From RH-AL1 sp965198495 (GTDB lineage Bacteria > Pseudomonadota > Alphaproteobacteria > Rhizobiales > Beijerinckiaceae), in the NCBI GenBank assembly GCA_965198495.1, contig CBDAPL010000001.1:2294001-2358000 (forward strand): a DNA stretch of 64,000 nt, in the 5' to 3' direction. This document shows positions 26,315-34,316 of this stretch, piece after piece. Position numbers and translations under genes: made by a program. Below the pieces are notes generated by a model. It saw only the letters and a program-made list of their open reading frames with translations. It did no database searches and was not told where the DNA came from. The first letter of the stretch is position 1. Every line of letters begins with the position of its first letter.

Positions 26315-26989
26315 TCAGCTTTTCTTGGCGAGCAGCGGATCGATGATTTTGGCAAGCGTGCTCGGATTGACCTCTCCCGTCACCTTCTCGCCGTTCACGT
26401 AGAAGGTCGGTGTAGCCGTGACACCGAACTTTGACGAACCACGATCGCGTACCTGATCGACGGCATCATAGAGTTTCTGATCCTTGAGGCACGACTCGAA
26501 TCTATCCTTCGTCATGCCTGTTTGTTTTAGGATGTTGGCGAGCGCCTCGAGAGGCTTGTCAACGAAGGCCCAGTTCTGCTGCTGGTCGAAAAGCAGGTCG
26601 GTTACCGCATTGCGCTTATCCGGCCCTTCGCACCGCGCCAGCATAAACCCGGCGGTGGCGAGCGGGTCGAGCGGAAACTCGCGGAGAATGAACTTCACCT
26701 TGCCGGTATCGATGTAGTTCTTCACGAGCGCCGGATAGACGGTGGCGTGGAAATGCGCGCAATGCGTGCAGGTCATCGAGGCGTATTCCACCATCGTGAC
26801 GGGCGCGTCGGCCTTGCCTTGGACGATGTCGGGGAGGGCTTCTTTGGCCATCAACTCGTCGACCGGGACTTTCGGGTCCTGGGCGAAAGCACGGGTCGAG
26901 AGAGATGCCAGCGCGAGCGTCGCGATGCTCAAAGCGGCGGTCTTGGCGAAGCCGCGACGGCTGCCGATGGCGAGATGAAGCAAGGTCAT
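26315..26989 (-). CDS. DsbA-family thiol-disulfide oxidoreductase
   Basis: From the ATG at 26989 the protein has 224 residues. A twin-arginine-like or Sec signal (GSRRGFAKTAALSIATLALA) is followed by a thioredoxin fold with an inserted helical domain. The active site is CTHC in VEYASMTCTHCAHFHATVYP; the cis-proline is in FGVTATPTFYVNGEKVTG. The CTHC pair and spacing fit periplasmic DsbA/DsbG-like disulfide oxidoreductases of alphaproteobacteria. An upstream in-frame start (27037) would add 16 residues without a better signal. Confidence 0.9.
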   Translation of the reverse strand: MTLLHLAIGSRRGFAKTAALSIATLALASLSTRAFAQDPKVPVDELMAKEALPDIVQGKADAPVTMVEYASMTCTHCAHFHATVYPALVKNYIDTGKVKFILREFPLDPLATAGFMLARCEGPDKRNAVTDLLFDQQQNWAFVDKPLEALANILKQTGMTKDRFESCLKDQKLYDAVDQVRDRGSSKFGVTATPTFYVNGEKVTGEVNPSTLAKIIDPLLAKKS

Positions 26990-27139
26990 GGTGTGCTGAT
27001 CCGAACGGGGGGACGCGGACGAATTTCGGCGCACCATAGCCGGTTCGCCATGCAGGGCAAGCGGTCAGCCCGTTCGTCCCGCACCGCGCAATCCATCATC
27101 GCCGCCTCGCTGTAGCGAAGCGCTAAAAACCTGAACGTG

Positions 27140-27155
27140 TTAAGGCTCTCTTAAC
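27140..27155 (+). promoter_or_regulatory. Perfect CtrA-type binding site
   Basis: TTAAGGCTCTCTTAAC at 27140-27155 fits the full CtrA consensus TTAA-N7-TTAAC without mismatch. The same bases also read as an inverted repeat GTTAAG...CTTAAC. CtrA is the master cell-cycle regulator of alphaproteobacteria. The site lies 45 bases before the ATG at 27200, a position suited to controlling that small gene; it could also act on the divergent DsbA gene, about 150 bases away. Assignment rests on consensus and place only. Confidence 0.6.
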
Positions 27156-27199
27156 CATATCGCGCCAGTCTCACTCATCGCCGAGGGATTGGACCGAGC

Positions 27200-27427
27200 A
27201 TGGCCTCCACGAGCTTGAAATATCAGGACGTCGACAGCAACGCGGGTGCCGCAGCTTCGAGCGAGCGGCTTGTCGACCTCGCCCGATTGGCAAACACCGA
27301 TATCGTGACATCGCTTGTCGCCAACATCAGTGACGATCTGCACTCCCTCTTCGACCCGGTCAGCGAGGGGGCGCTACCTATCTATTTCGGGCCGTTGCTC
27401 GGTCGGCTATACCTCGAAGGTCTTTGA
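27200..27427 (+). CDS. Small protein of unknown function downstream of a CtrA-type site
   Basis: This is a 75-residue, soluble, acidic protein without signal or membrane span. It has a polar N-terminus and then a helix-rich part with SERLVDLARLANTDIVTSLV and ends in YFGPLLGRLYLEGL. A purine-rich stretch (GAGGGATTGGA) precedes the ATG. The frame has good codon bias, and a perfect CtrA-type site lies just upstream, which together support a real gene. I recognise no family. It converges with the membrane-anchored protein at 27431, with only three bases between the stops. Confidence 0.6.
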   Translation: MASTSLKYQDVDSNAGAAASSERLVDLARLANTDIVTSLVANISDDLHSLFDPVSEGALPIYFGPLLGRLYLEGL

Positions 27428-27430
27428 AGA

Positions 27431-27916
27431 TCAGAACCGCTTGATCCAGCCCGCGACAACATCGCCTGCATAGCTGAATGGCCGCGTCACCGCATCGGGA
27501 ACATGGTTGAGCGGGTTCAAGGTGGTCAGAAATCCCGTGTCTTTCTGCGCCGCCACGTGGATCGGCGCGATCGCTTTGACCGCGTCCCGACGCGGCGGCA
27601 GCGGCGTCTTGGGGCAAGGCTCGTCGCAGCCGCGTCTGGCGACCGGCTTGGCGGGCATTGCGGGAAGCGCGAGCTGCGACTGCGGCACGACGAGATCAGC
27701 CGATCGCAAAGGCTCTTTTACGATGGTCGTCGGCCCTGCGAGATCGGCGAGCTGGCCGGTCCATTCCTGGTTTACGGGCGGCACGGAGGGTACCGGCCGG
27801 GAATGTACCGCATAAGCCAGCGCGAACGTCATGGCGCAAGCAACGGCCACCAGGCCGATCGTCTCGCGATTGGTCTTGACGACGTAAGTCTTCGAAGTGG
27901 GCGCGAACTTGATCAT
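27431..27916 (-). CDS. Membrane-anchored protein of unknown function
   Basis: From the ATG at 27916 the protein has 161 residues. A short cytosolic head is followed by one membrane span (IGLVAVACAMTFALAYAVHS), then an extended Pro-rich periplasmic part with a Cys pair (ARRGCDEPCPKTPLPP) and a C-terminal amphipathic segment, SYAGDVVAGWIKRF. An in-frame reading continues upstream to 28252, but codon bias is weaker there and an AGGCGG ribosome site fits the chosen ATG. No family recognised. One membrane anchor and a disordered tail suggest an envelope-tethered accessory protein. Confidence 0.65.
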   Translation of the reverse strand: MIKFAPTSKTYVVKTNRETIGLVAVACAMTFALAYAVHSRPVPSVPPVNQEWTGQLADLAGPTTIVKEPLRSADLVVPQSQLALPAMPAKPVARRGCDEPCPKTPLPPRRDAVKAIAPIHVAAQKDTGFLTTLNPLNHVPDAVTRPFSYAGDVVAGWIKRF

Positions 27917-28250
27917 GGCGACCGCCTGGTTGTTTGCGCAACTTACGCCGGCTTTTGCGTCAAGAGATAGGCGAAGGTGAGTTCGCTCGTAGTTCTCCAA
28001 CGCGCGATAAATCGGCAACACCGCTTCTGCTTGCGACGCCACCTGTGCTGCTTGGACAGAGAGAGGCCCTTCATATTTCGTTTCGTAACAGAGTGTGTGT
28101 TGTCGAAGAGGCGACGGTCTGTAACGACGCGTGAACGCGATCGGCCTGAGCCGGGAATGGCCGCATGGCCGGTCGCCTGAACACAAACCGCGATGCGCCG
28201 CATGGCGCGATGCGCCGCACGGATCGTGCCGGCGCGTGGGGCTTCTGACC
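27917..28250. other. Divergent intergenic region of 334 bases
   Basis: This gap separates two divergently read genes, so it should hold both promoters. On the minus strand a frame in phase with the membrane-anchored protein stays open and includes a protein-like piece (VLPIYRALENYERTHLRL), but its third-position G/C is lower than in neighbours and it has no clear start. No RNA gene or known regulatory site was seen. Confidence 0.4.
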
Positions 28251-29072
28251 ATGTCGTCTCAGTTTCTTCCCTGGTGGCTGCCGCTCTCCCTGTTCGTCTG
28301 GGCCGTCCAGATGGTCGTATTCCACGGGGTCGGCTACGCATTCGAAAGATGCGACCGCACAGGCTCTTTGCGCCGGTTCAAGGTGCGCGAGATCGATCGC
28401 AAATCCTACGGCCAACTCATGCCGCGTGTGCTGTTCAATCAGGTGTTCATCCTGCTGCCCTGCATGATGGCGCTGCAGGCGTCAGGTCTCGCCTTCGCTG
28501 GCCAGCAGCACCTTGCGCTATGGCGGTTCGTGCTCAGCCTTTTCGCGATGGGCCTTGGCCACGACATCGTGCAATACGTCACCCACCGTCACCTGTTGCA
28601 TCGCCCAAGCCTGATGCGGACGCTTCGGCATTCGGTCCATCATTCGACCGGCGCCAGCAAAGGGATCAGCGCCTGCTACATGAGCGCGCCCGATTTCTTC
28701 CTGGAGATCGTTCTGCCGTATCTACTGCCGTTGGCGTTGATCGGTGGTGGCGGCTCCGATATCGTCTTCCATACGATGATTGCCGGCCTCGGCGCGATTG
28801 GCGGCGTCTACGAGCACTCCGGCTACGATTTCGCCGTACTGCTTCCGAAAGCGAAGATCGCGGCGCGGATGCCTCGCTTCGTCGGCGCGTTCGGCAATCT
28901 TATCTCCTCACATGCGCACGGTGAGCATCATGCAAAGGGCAACGTGAGCTTTTCCGACGGTTTCGGCAGCCCTGCGATGTGCGATTCGGTTTTCGGCACG
29001 CGCTGGGACATGGTCGAGGGCCGTCTGCGCGAGACAATGGCTGCCGAGGCGGCCGCAACGCCCGCCGAGTAG
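28251..29072 (+). CDS. Sterol desaturase / fatty acid hydroxylase family membrane enzyme
   Basis: The 273-residue integral membrane protein carries the three histidine clusters of the di-iron hydroxylase/desaturase superfamily: HDIVQYVTHRHLLH, HSVHH in TLRHSVHHSTGASKG, and the C-terminal HAHGEHHAKGN. Hydrophobic spans near the N-terminus (WLPLSLFVWAVQMVVFHGVG) and between the boxes fit the usual four-helix core. Such enzymes hydroxylate or desaturate sterols, hopanoids, carotenoids or fatty acids; the substrate cannot be read here. The ATG at 28251 is chosen because in-frame sequence upstream is not coding-like. Confidence 0.87.
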   Translation: MSSQFLPWWLPLSLFVWAVQMVVFHGVGYAFERCDRTGSLRRFKVREIDRKSYGQLMPRVLFNQVFILLPCMMALQASGLAFAGQQHLALWRFVLSLFAMGLGHDIVQYVTHRHLLHRPSLMRTLRHSVHHSTGASKGISACYMSAPDFFLEIVLPYLLPLALIGGGGSDIVFHTMIAGLGAIGGVYEHSGYDFAVLLPKAKIAARMPRFVGAFGNLISSHAHGEHHAKGNVSFSDGFGSPAMCDSVFGTRWDMVEGRLRETMAAEAAATPAE

Positions 29073-29143
29073 CCGCAATGCGGCCGGAGTTTCGTGTTGG
29101 GTGGCCAATGGCCTTCCCGGCTAAAGCTGTTCGGACCTGCTTC

Positions 29144-29794
29144 ATGCGCTTGCACAGAATAATCGGTCCCGCTTTAGGGGTGGCGTTGATCGGGCTATCC
29201 GCCAACGATGCCTTTGCCGATCGGATCACGCATCCGACTGCCGTCTTCTCCGGCCTCGACAAGATCACTGGCCGCATCATCTCCTTCGAGGTGGCGTCCA
29301 ACGAAACGGTGCAGTTCGGCTCGCTGCAGATTACCGAGCGCGCCTGCTATACGCGTCCGGCAACGGAAGCGCCGCAGACCGTCACCTTCGCGCAGGTCGA
29401 CGAAATCGATGCCAAGAAGCAGTACAAGCGCATCTTCTCCGGCTGGATGTTCGCTTCGAGCCCGGGACTCAACGGCATCGAGCACCCGGTCTACGACGTC
29501 TGGCTGACCGACTGCAAAGGCGGTACAGAGATCCAGAAGGCGCCTGAGACGGCATCAGCCGATCCGGAACCGCCGCCACCTAACGCTGACCTTCCAGTGA
29601 AGCCCGACAAGAAGCGCCGCCACGCCGAGGACCAATCCCGCGCGGCGAAGCGGCGTCAGGCCGAGCAGGATGGCGACATCGATCCTGCCGCCGCGCCCGA
29701 CACCCCGACGCGCCGCGATTCCAACCGCGCCCCGCCGGCGCGCAGTTTCTTCCCGGACGCGGCGGGCGGCCGGGATCCAGGCGGCTTCTACTGA
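29144..29794 (+). CDS. DUF2155 domain protein, exported
   Basis: The 216-residue protein begins with a signal peptide (MRLHRIIGPALGVALIGLSA, cut after NDAFA). The folded part at about residues 25-130 matches the alphaproteobacterial DUF2155 pattern: TAVFSGLDKITGRIISFEV, FGSLQITERACYTRPATEAP, and IFSGWMFASSPGLNGIEHPV YDVWL with two cysteines that could pair. A long charged, Pro/Arg-rich, probably disordered tail follows. The family has no established function; conservation and export suggest an envelope role. It follows the desaturase-family gene by 71 bases in the same direction. Confidence 0.85.
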   Translation: MRLHRIIGPALGVALIGLSANDAFADRITHPTAVFSGLDKITGRIISFEVASNETVQFGSLQITERACYTRPATEAPQTVTFAQVDEIDAKKQYKRIFSGWMFASSPGLNGIEHPVYDVWLTDCKGGTEIQKAPETASADPEPPPPNADLPVKPDKKRRHAEDQSRAAKRRQAEQDGDIDPAAAPDTPTRRDSNRAPPARSFFPDAAGGRDPGGFY

Positions 29795-29811
29795 TCGGTT
29801 TTGACATCGTC

Positions 29812-30324
29812 GTGCGTGCCGCCGAACCCGGCGACATGGATGCGGTCACCGCCATCTATGGACATGCCGTTCTGCACGGAACCGGTACGTTCGAGACCGA
29901 ACCGCCGCACGTGTCGGAGATGGCCGCGCGCTACCGCGCCATCGCGAGCCACGACTTTCCGTTCCTTGTTGCGGAGATAAGCGGACGGATCGGCGGCTAC
30001 GCCTACGCCGCGGCTTTTCGCGAGCGCCCCGCTTTCGGGTCGACGGTCGAAGATTCCGTTTACGTCGATCCGACGCTTACAGGACGTGGATGCGGCAAAG
30101 CCCTGCTCGACAGGTTGATTGTCAGTGCCGAACAAGCCGGCTTTCGCCAGATGGTGTCCGTCATCGGCGATAGCGCGAACATCGCATCGATCCGGCTGCA
30201 TGCGGGCTGCGGGTTCTACCACGCCGGTCGGCTCGACAACGTTGGCTGGAAGGCCGGGCGCTGGCTGGACGTGGTGTTGATGCAGCGGACTCTCGGCCTC
30301 GGTGCCCCTGAGCAAACGCCCTGA
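29812..30324 (+). CDS. GNAT acetyltransferase, phosphinothricin/methionine sulfone acetyltransferase-like
   Basis: The 170-residue protein starts at the GTG at 29812, 18 bases after the previous gene. It has the Pat/Bar-type form of the GNAT fold: RAAEPGDMDAVTAIYGHAVL, the acetyl-CoA binding loop in SVYVDPTLTGRGCGKALLDR and the C-terminal SIRLHAGCGFYHAGRLDNVG with YHAG and WxD motifs. Chromosomal relatives such as MnaT acetylate toxic amino-acid analogues (methionine sulfone, phosphinothricin) as housekeeping detoxification. The exact substrate is not shown. Confidence 0.88.
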   Translation: MRAAEPGDMDAVTAIYGHAVLHGTGTFETEPPHVSEMAARYRAIASHDFPFLVAEISGRIGGYAYAAAFRERPAFGSTVEDSVYVDPTLTGRGCGKALLDRLIVSAEQAGFRQMVSVIGDSANIASIRLHAGCGFYHAGRLDNVGWKAGRWLDVVLMQRTLGLGAPEQTP

Positions 30325-30339
30325 AAAAGTCGACCGCTT

Positions 30340-30612
30340 CTACCGGACCACGCCCGTGCATGGATCGAGGACGGAGCGCGAAATCAGTTTCGGCAGTGTC
30401 CCTGTTGGCGTCTCGTCGAGATTGGTGCTGGCCGTGGTCACCGGAGCGGCCCTTTGCGCAATCATCGCGTTAGAGCGTGACTTGGTGATGTAATCGAGCA
30501 TATCGGCCGAAGCCACGAAGCCGACGGCGATAATCGAGACGGATAAGGCGATCCCCTCGAATGTGGTGCCGCGCTGATCCTTCAGAAAACCCTTCAACCC
30601 GACCATCATCAT
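30340..30612 (-). CDS. Orphan Flp-like type IVb pilin subunit
   Basis: The 90-residue protein has the short basic leader and processing region of Flp pilins, KGFLKDQRGTTFEGIALSVS, with a Gly before the hydrophobic stretch and the Glu four residues in, followed by IIAVGFVASADMLDYI. The C-terminal part is longer and more polar than classical Flp proteins and ends in a Cys-containing SVLDPCTGVVR. No tad/cpa assembly genes are nearby. The start is one of three consecutive ATGs (30612, 30609, 30606), downstream of GAGGTG. It might be a pseudopilin or a diverged orphan; identification rests on the N-terminal pattern. Confidence 0.6.
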   Translation of the reverse strand: MMMVGLKGFLKDQRGTTFEGIALSVSIIAVGFVASADMLDYITKSRSNAMIAQRAAPVTTASTNLDETPTGTLPKLISRSVLDPCTGVVR

Positions 30613-30667
30613 TCGCACCTCGCCAACGCGTCACGAGGGCTGAGAATGCGAGCGCGAGGTAAACAGG

Positions 30668-30690
30668 AGATTGATAGGATCGATCAATCT
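30668..30690. other. Inverted repeat between parE and the pilin gene
   Basis: AGATTGAT at 30668-30675 and ATCAATCT at 30683-30690 are perfect arms with a 7-base spacer, in an otherwise GC-rich area. It lies 34 bases after the parE stop and 56 bases before the pilin start on the minus strand. It may be a weak terminator for parE or an operator for the pilin gene; there is no T run. Confidence 0.4.
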
Positions 30691-30723
30691 TGCAATTCGA
30701 CCACGCGCTTGCCGTAACCCCAT

Positions 30724-32754
30724 TTAGATGTCGACGAGTTCCGCCGCGAAAGCCGCGCGTTCCTGGATGAAGGCGAATCGCGCATCAGCCTTGTTGCCCA
30801 TCAGGCGTTCGACGGCATCGCTGGTGCGCTCGCGCGTTTCCGCGACGATCTCGACGCGCAAAAGATCGCGCCGCCGCGGATCCATCGTGGTCTCCTTCAG
30901 TTCGTTGGCGTTCATCTCTCCCAGGCCCTTGAAGCGCTGAGTTTCGGTCTTGCCCTTGCCGCCTAAACCCTTTTTCAGCAACTCGTCGCGATGTCGCTCG
31001 TCGCGCGCGTAGGCATGCGTGGCGCCCTGCTTGAGTTTGAAGAGAGGCGGCACGGCGAGGTAGAGGTGGCCGCCCTCGATCAGCTTCGGCATCTCGCGGT
31101 AGAAGAACGTGATCAGCAGCGAGGCGATGTGGGCGCCGTCGACGTCCGCGTCCGTCATGATGATGATTTTGTCGTAGCGCAGATCCGCCTGCGCGTAGCG
31201 TGCGCCGGTTCCGCAGCCGATCGCCTGCATTAGATCGGCGAGTTGCTGGTTGGCCGCCAGCTTGTCGCGCGTCGCGCTGGCGACGTTGAGGATTTTTCCT
31301 CGTAGCGGCAGAACGGCCTGATTGGCGCGGTCACGCGCCTGCTTGGCGGAGCCGCCGGCACTGTCTCCTTCGACAATGAAAATCTCGGAGCCCTGGGCCT
31401 GCGTGTTGGTACAATCGGCAAGCTTGCCAGGCAGCCGCAGCTTGCGGGTGGCGGTCTTGCGCGAGACGTCCTTTTCGGCACGGCGGCGCAGGCGTTCCTC
31501 GGCGCGCTCGACCGCCCAGTCGAGCAGGCGCGTCGCCTGCGACGGCAGGCCGGCAAGCCAATGGTCGAACGTGTCGCGCACAGTCTGATCGACGATGCGC
31601 GATGCCTCCGCCGTCATCAGGCGGCCCTTGTTCTGGCCCTGGAACTCAGGCTCCTTGATGAAGACCGAGATCAGCGCCGCGCAGGAGACCATCACATCTT
31701 CGGCGGTGAGCACCGCCGCGCGCTTGGCCTGGCCGATCCGCTCGGCGTGATCGCGAAGGCCGCGGAGGAGGGCGGTGCGGAGGCCTGCCTCGTGCGTGCC
31801 GCCATCAGGCGTGGGAATCGTGTTGCAATAGGAATGGACGAAGCCGTCGTCGTCGGCCAACCACGCGATCGCCCACTCGAGCGAGCCGTGACCGCCTTGC
31901 TTGCTCACCTTGCCGGTGAAGACCTGATCGGTGACGAGCGCCTTGCCGGCCGTGTCCTGTGCGAGATAATCCTTGAGGCCGCCGGGAAAGTGAAACACGG
32001 CCTCGCGCGGCATCCCCCCTTCGTTGTTCAGCGCCGTGTTGTGCCAACGGATCTCGACGCCGCCGAAAAGATAGGCCTTGGCCCGCGCCATGCGGAAGAG
32101 ACGCGCCGGCTTGAAGCCGACATCCGGTCCGAAGATCTGCGGGTCAGGCTTGAAACGGACCTTCGTGCCGCGCCGGTTCAGAACCTTGCCGACGGTGATC
32201 AGCTTGGAGGTTGGCAAGCCTCGCGAGAACGTCTGCCGATAGAGAGTCTGCGCCCGGGCGACCTCGACCTCCAGATCGACAGAGAGCGCGTTGACGACCG
32301 AAACGCCGACACCGTGCAAGCCGCCCGATGTCTGGTAAGCGCCCGAGTCGAACTTACCGCCCGCGTGCAGGACGGTCATGATGATCTCGACAGTGGATTT
32401 TTTTGGAAACTTCGGGTGCGGCTCGACCGGCATGCCGCGTCCGTTGTCGATCACGCTGACGTAGCCTTCGCCATCGAACGAAACGTCGATGAAGGTGGCA
32501 TGGCCTGCGACGGCCTCGTCCATCGAGTTGTCGAGTACCTCGGCGAAGAGATGGTGCAGCGCCGCCTCGTCCGTGCCGCCGATATACATGCCGGGACGGC
32601 GACGCACCGGCTCGAGACCCTCGAGCACCTCGATCGAGGCAGCCGTGTACTCGGCTTCAGACAGCGTGCCGGCGCGCGGCGCCCGTGCCGGCGCCTCGGC
32701 CGGAGGAAGCTTGCGCGCGGCCGCGCCGCCGAAGAGATCACGGGAAGTCGCCAT
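30724..32754 (-). CDS. parE: DNA topoisomerase IV subunit B
   Basis: ParE supplies ATPase and TOPRIM functions to topoisomerase IV, which unlinks daughter chromosomes. The 676-residue protein shows the GHKL site (VLDNSMDEAVAGHA and DNGRGMPVEPHPKF), the QTSGGLHGVGVSVVNALS lid, the TOPRIM EGDSAGGSAKQARDR and DADVDGAHI, and RFKGLGEMNANELKETTMDP near the C-terminus. Length and the ParE-type GLGEMN region favour ParE over GyrB. It is divergent from the glycosyltransferase gene. Confidence 0.95.
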   Translation of the reverse strand: MATSRDLFGGAAARKLPPAEAPARAPRAGTLSEAEYTAASIEVLEGLEPVRRRPGMYIGGTDEAALHHLFAEVLDNSMDEAVAGHATFIDVSFDGEGYVSVIDNGRGMPVEPHPKFPKKSTVEIIMTVLHAGGKFDSGAYQTSGGLHGVGVSVVNALSVDLEVEVARAQTLYRQTFSRGLPTSKLITVGKVLNRRGTKVRFKPDPQIFGPDVGFKPARLFRMARAKAYLFGGVEIRWHNTALNNEGGMPREAVFHFPGGLKDYLAQDTAGKALVTDQVFTGKVSKQGGHGSLEWAIAWLADDDGFVHSYCNTIPTPDGGTHEAGLRTALLRGLRDHAERIGQAKRAAVLTAEDVMVSCAALISVFIKEPEFQGQNKGRLMTAEASRIVDQTVRDTFDHWLAGLPSQATRLLDWAVERAEERLRRRAEKDVSRKTATRKLRLPGKLADCTNTQAQGSEIFIVEGDSAGGSAKQARDRANQAVLPLRGKILNVASATRDKLAANQQLADLMQAIGCGTGARYAQADLRYDKIIIMTDADVDGAHIASLLITFFYREMPKLIEGGHLYLAVPPLFKLKQGATHAYARDERHRDELLKKGLGGKGKTETQRFKGLGEMNANELKETTMDPRRRDLLRVEIVAETRERTSDAVERLMGNKADARFAFIQERAAFAAELVDI

Positions 32755-32884
32755 TCTTTATCGTCCGTTCCGAAGCAGTGGTGGAAGCGATCGCGATTCG
32801 CGGATTGTAGCCTAATGCTGGAGGCCGAGTTCGAGAGAACATAAGCAAAACATACTGGGGAACAACTCACTCATTCTTAAGTCA

Positions 32885-34234
32885 ATGATGGCTAGGCTCG
32901 GCGAACAGAAGCCAAAGAGCCTGCGCATGGTCGATCCAAAGCTCACCGTCGTCATCTGCTTCGATCACGCCTCGATCACCGGCGGTCAGGCGAAAGTGGC
33001 GTTCGACAGCGCCGTTGGACTCAAAAGACAGGGCCATCGGCCGATCATTTTCGCCGCCGTCGGGCCGATCTCGCCGCAGCTCGTCGAAGCCGGCATCGAG
33101 ACGGTGTGTCTTGATCAGAGCGATCTCGTAGGGAATCCCTCCAAGCTCGACGCCGCGATCCAGGGCATTTGGAACCTCAAGGCGGCGAAGGCTCTCGGAG
33201 AGCTTCTCGAAAGCGTGCCGCGCGACAGCACGATTGTCCATGTGCACGGATGGGCGAAAGCCCTGTCGCCGTCGATTGCCGGCCCGATCGCCAAGTCCGG
33301 CCTTCCGGCGGTCTACACGATCCACGAATATTTTCAGTTCTGTCCAAACGGCGGCTTCTACAATTATCAGAAACACCGAGTTTGCAAGCTCAAGCCGATG
33401 TCCGTCGCATGCTGGACGACGAACTGCGACTCGCGAAGTTATCCACGCAAGATCTGGCGCAATCTGCGACAAGTGGCGGCCCAGCACGTCGCCCACCTAC
33501 CGGAAACCTTCACCGACTACATCGCGATCTCGTCGTTCCAGGAGGCGGTGGTGAAACCGCTGCTGCCGCCCTCCGCGATCCTCCATCGCGTGTCCAATCC
33601 GGTCTCGGTCGCGGATCTCGGCCCGAAGAGCGACGGCGCGAGCGGCGACATCATTTTCGTTGGCCGCCTGTCGCCCGAGAAGGGCGCGTTCGTCTTCGCC
33701 GAGGCCGCTCGCAAGATTGGGATGGTCCCCACGTTCGTGGGCGACGGCCCTCTCGCCGGACAGATCGCCGAGCGCTATCCGGAGGCCCGCATGCTGGGCT
33801 GGATGGCGCCCGCGGAGGTTCACAAGACGATGCGTGCGGCACGCGCTCTGGTCTTCCCGTCTTTGTGGTACGAGGGTCAGCCGCTTACCGTGCTCGAGGC
33901 CAAGGGGCTCGGCGTTCCGGTGATCGTCAGCGATGCGTGCGCGGGCCGCGAAGAGGTCGAGGACGGCGTCACCGGGCGCTGGTTCAAAAGTGGCGACGTC
34001 GACGATCTCGCGAACGCGCTGAGAGTTCTGAACGACGGCGCGGTTGCGGTCGCCATGTCAGGCGCCGCCTACGACGCCTATTGGTCCGCGCCCCCGACGC
34101 TGGATTGCCATGTCGAGCGCTTGACGAGGGTCTACGGCTCCATGCTCGAGCGGAGGCGTGCGACGACTGGCGTCGGCAGCAAGTCCGCTGCCGCGCGATC
34201 GAGCACTTGGACGACGCGCCCCGCTTCCTTCTAA
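32885..34234 (+). CDS. Glycosyltransferase family 4 protein
   Basis: The 449-residue protein has two Rossmann-like domains of the GT-B fold. The N-terminal half begins with TVVICFDHASITGGQAKVAF and includes VHVHGWAKALSPSIAG; the C-terminal half has the GT4 pattern DIIFVGRLSPEKGAFVFAEA, FPSLWYEGQPLTVLEAKGLG and EEVEDGVTGRWF. A cysteine-rich insertion around residues 160-185 (FCPNGGFYNYQKHRVCKLKP) is also seen in other GT4 enzymes of surface-sugar synthesis. No polysaccharide genes are adjacent, so acceptor and sugar are unknown. A second ATG at 32927 is an alternative start. Confidence 0.88.
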   Translation: MMARLGEQKPKSLRMVDPKLTVVICFDHASITGGQAKVAFDSAVGLKRQGHRPIIFAAVGPISPQLVEAGIETVCLDQSDLVGNPSKLDAAIQGIWNLKAAKALGELLESVPRDSTIVHVHGWAKALSPSIAGPIAKSGLPAVYTIHEYFQFCPNGGFYNYQKHRVCKLKPMSVACWTTNCDSRSYPRKIWRNLRQVAAQHVAHLPETFTDYIAISSFQEAVVKPLLPPSAILHRVSNPVSVADLGPKSDGASGDIIFVGRLSPEKGAFVFAEAARKIGMVPTFVGDGPLAGQIAERYPEARMLGWMAPAEVHKTMRAARALVFPSLWYEGQPLTVLEAKGLGVPVIVSDACAGREEVEDGVTGRWFKSGDVDDLANALRVLNDGAVAVAMSGAAYDAYWSAPPTLDCHVERLTRVYGSMLERRRATTGVGSKSAAARSSTWTTRPASF

Positions 34235-34316
34235 TCGAGCGACGCTTTGATCTGCCTTATCCTTAGGCAAATCCGGGATATCAGTGCGTGGCCCGAGCAC
34301 ATCTGCTCATAACGGG

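Noticed and set aside
26233..26319. Nine-base inverted repeat GCTGACACT...AGTGTCAGC around the dsbA stop
   Set aside because: The arms are 69 bases apart and one overlaps coding sequence; too weak to call a terminator or site.
28251..30324. Possible specialised lipid-modifying gene cluster (desaturase family, DUF2155, acetyltransferase)
   Set aside because: The genes are colinear, but their families are unrelated and common; spacing of 71 bases and no shared motif do not support one pathway.
31561..32844. Plus-strand frame of over 400 codons opposite parE
   Set aside because: GC-rich coding DNA often leaves the opposite strand open; parE motifs on the minus strand are complete.
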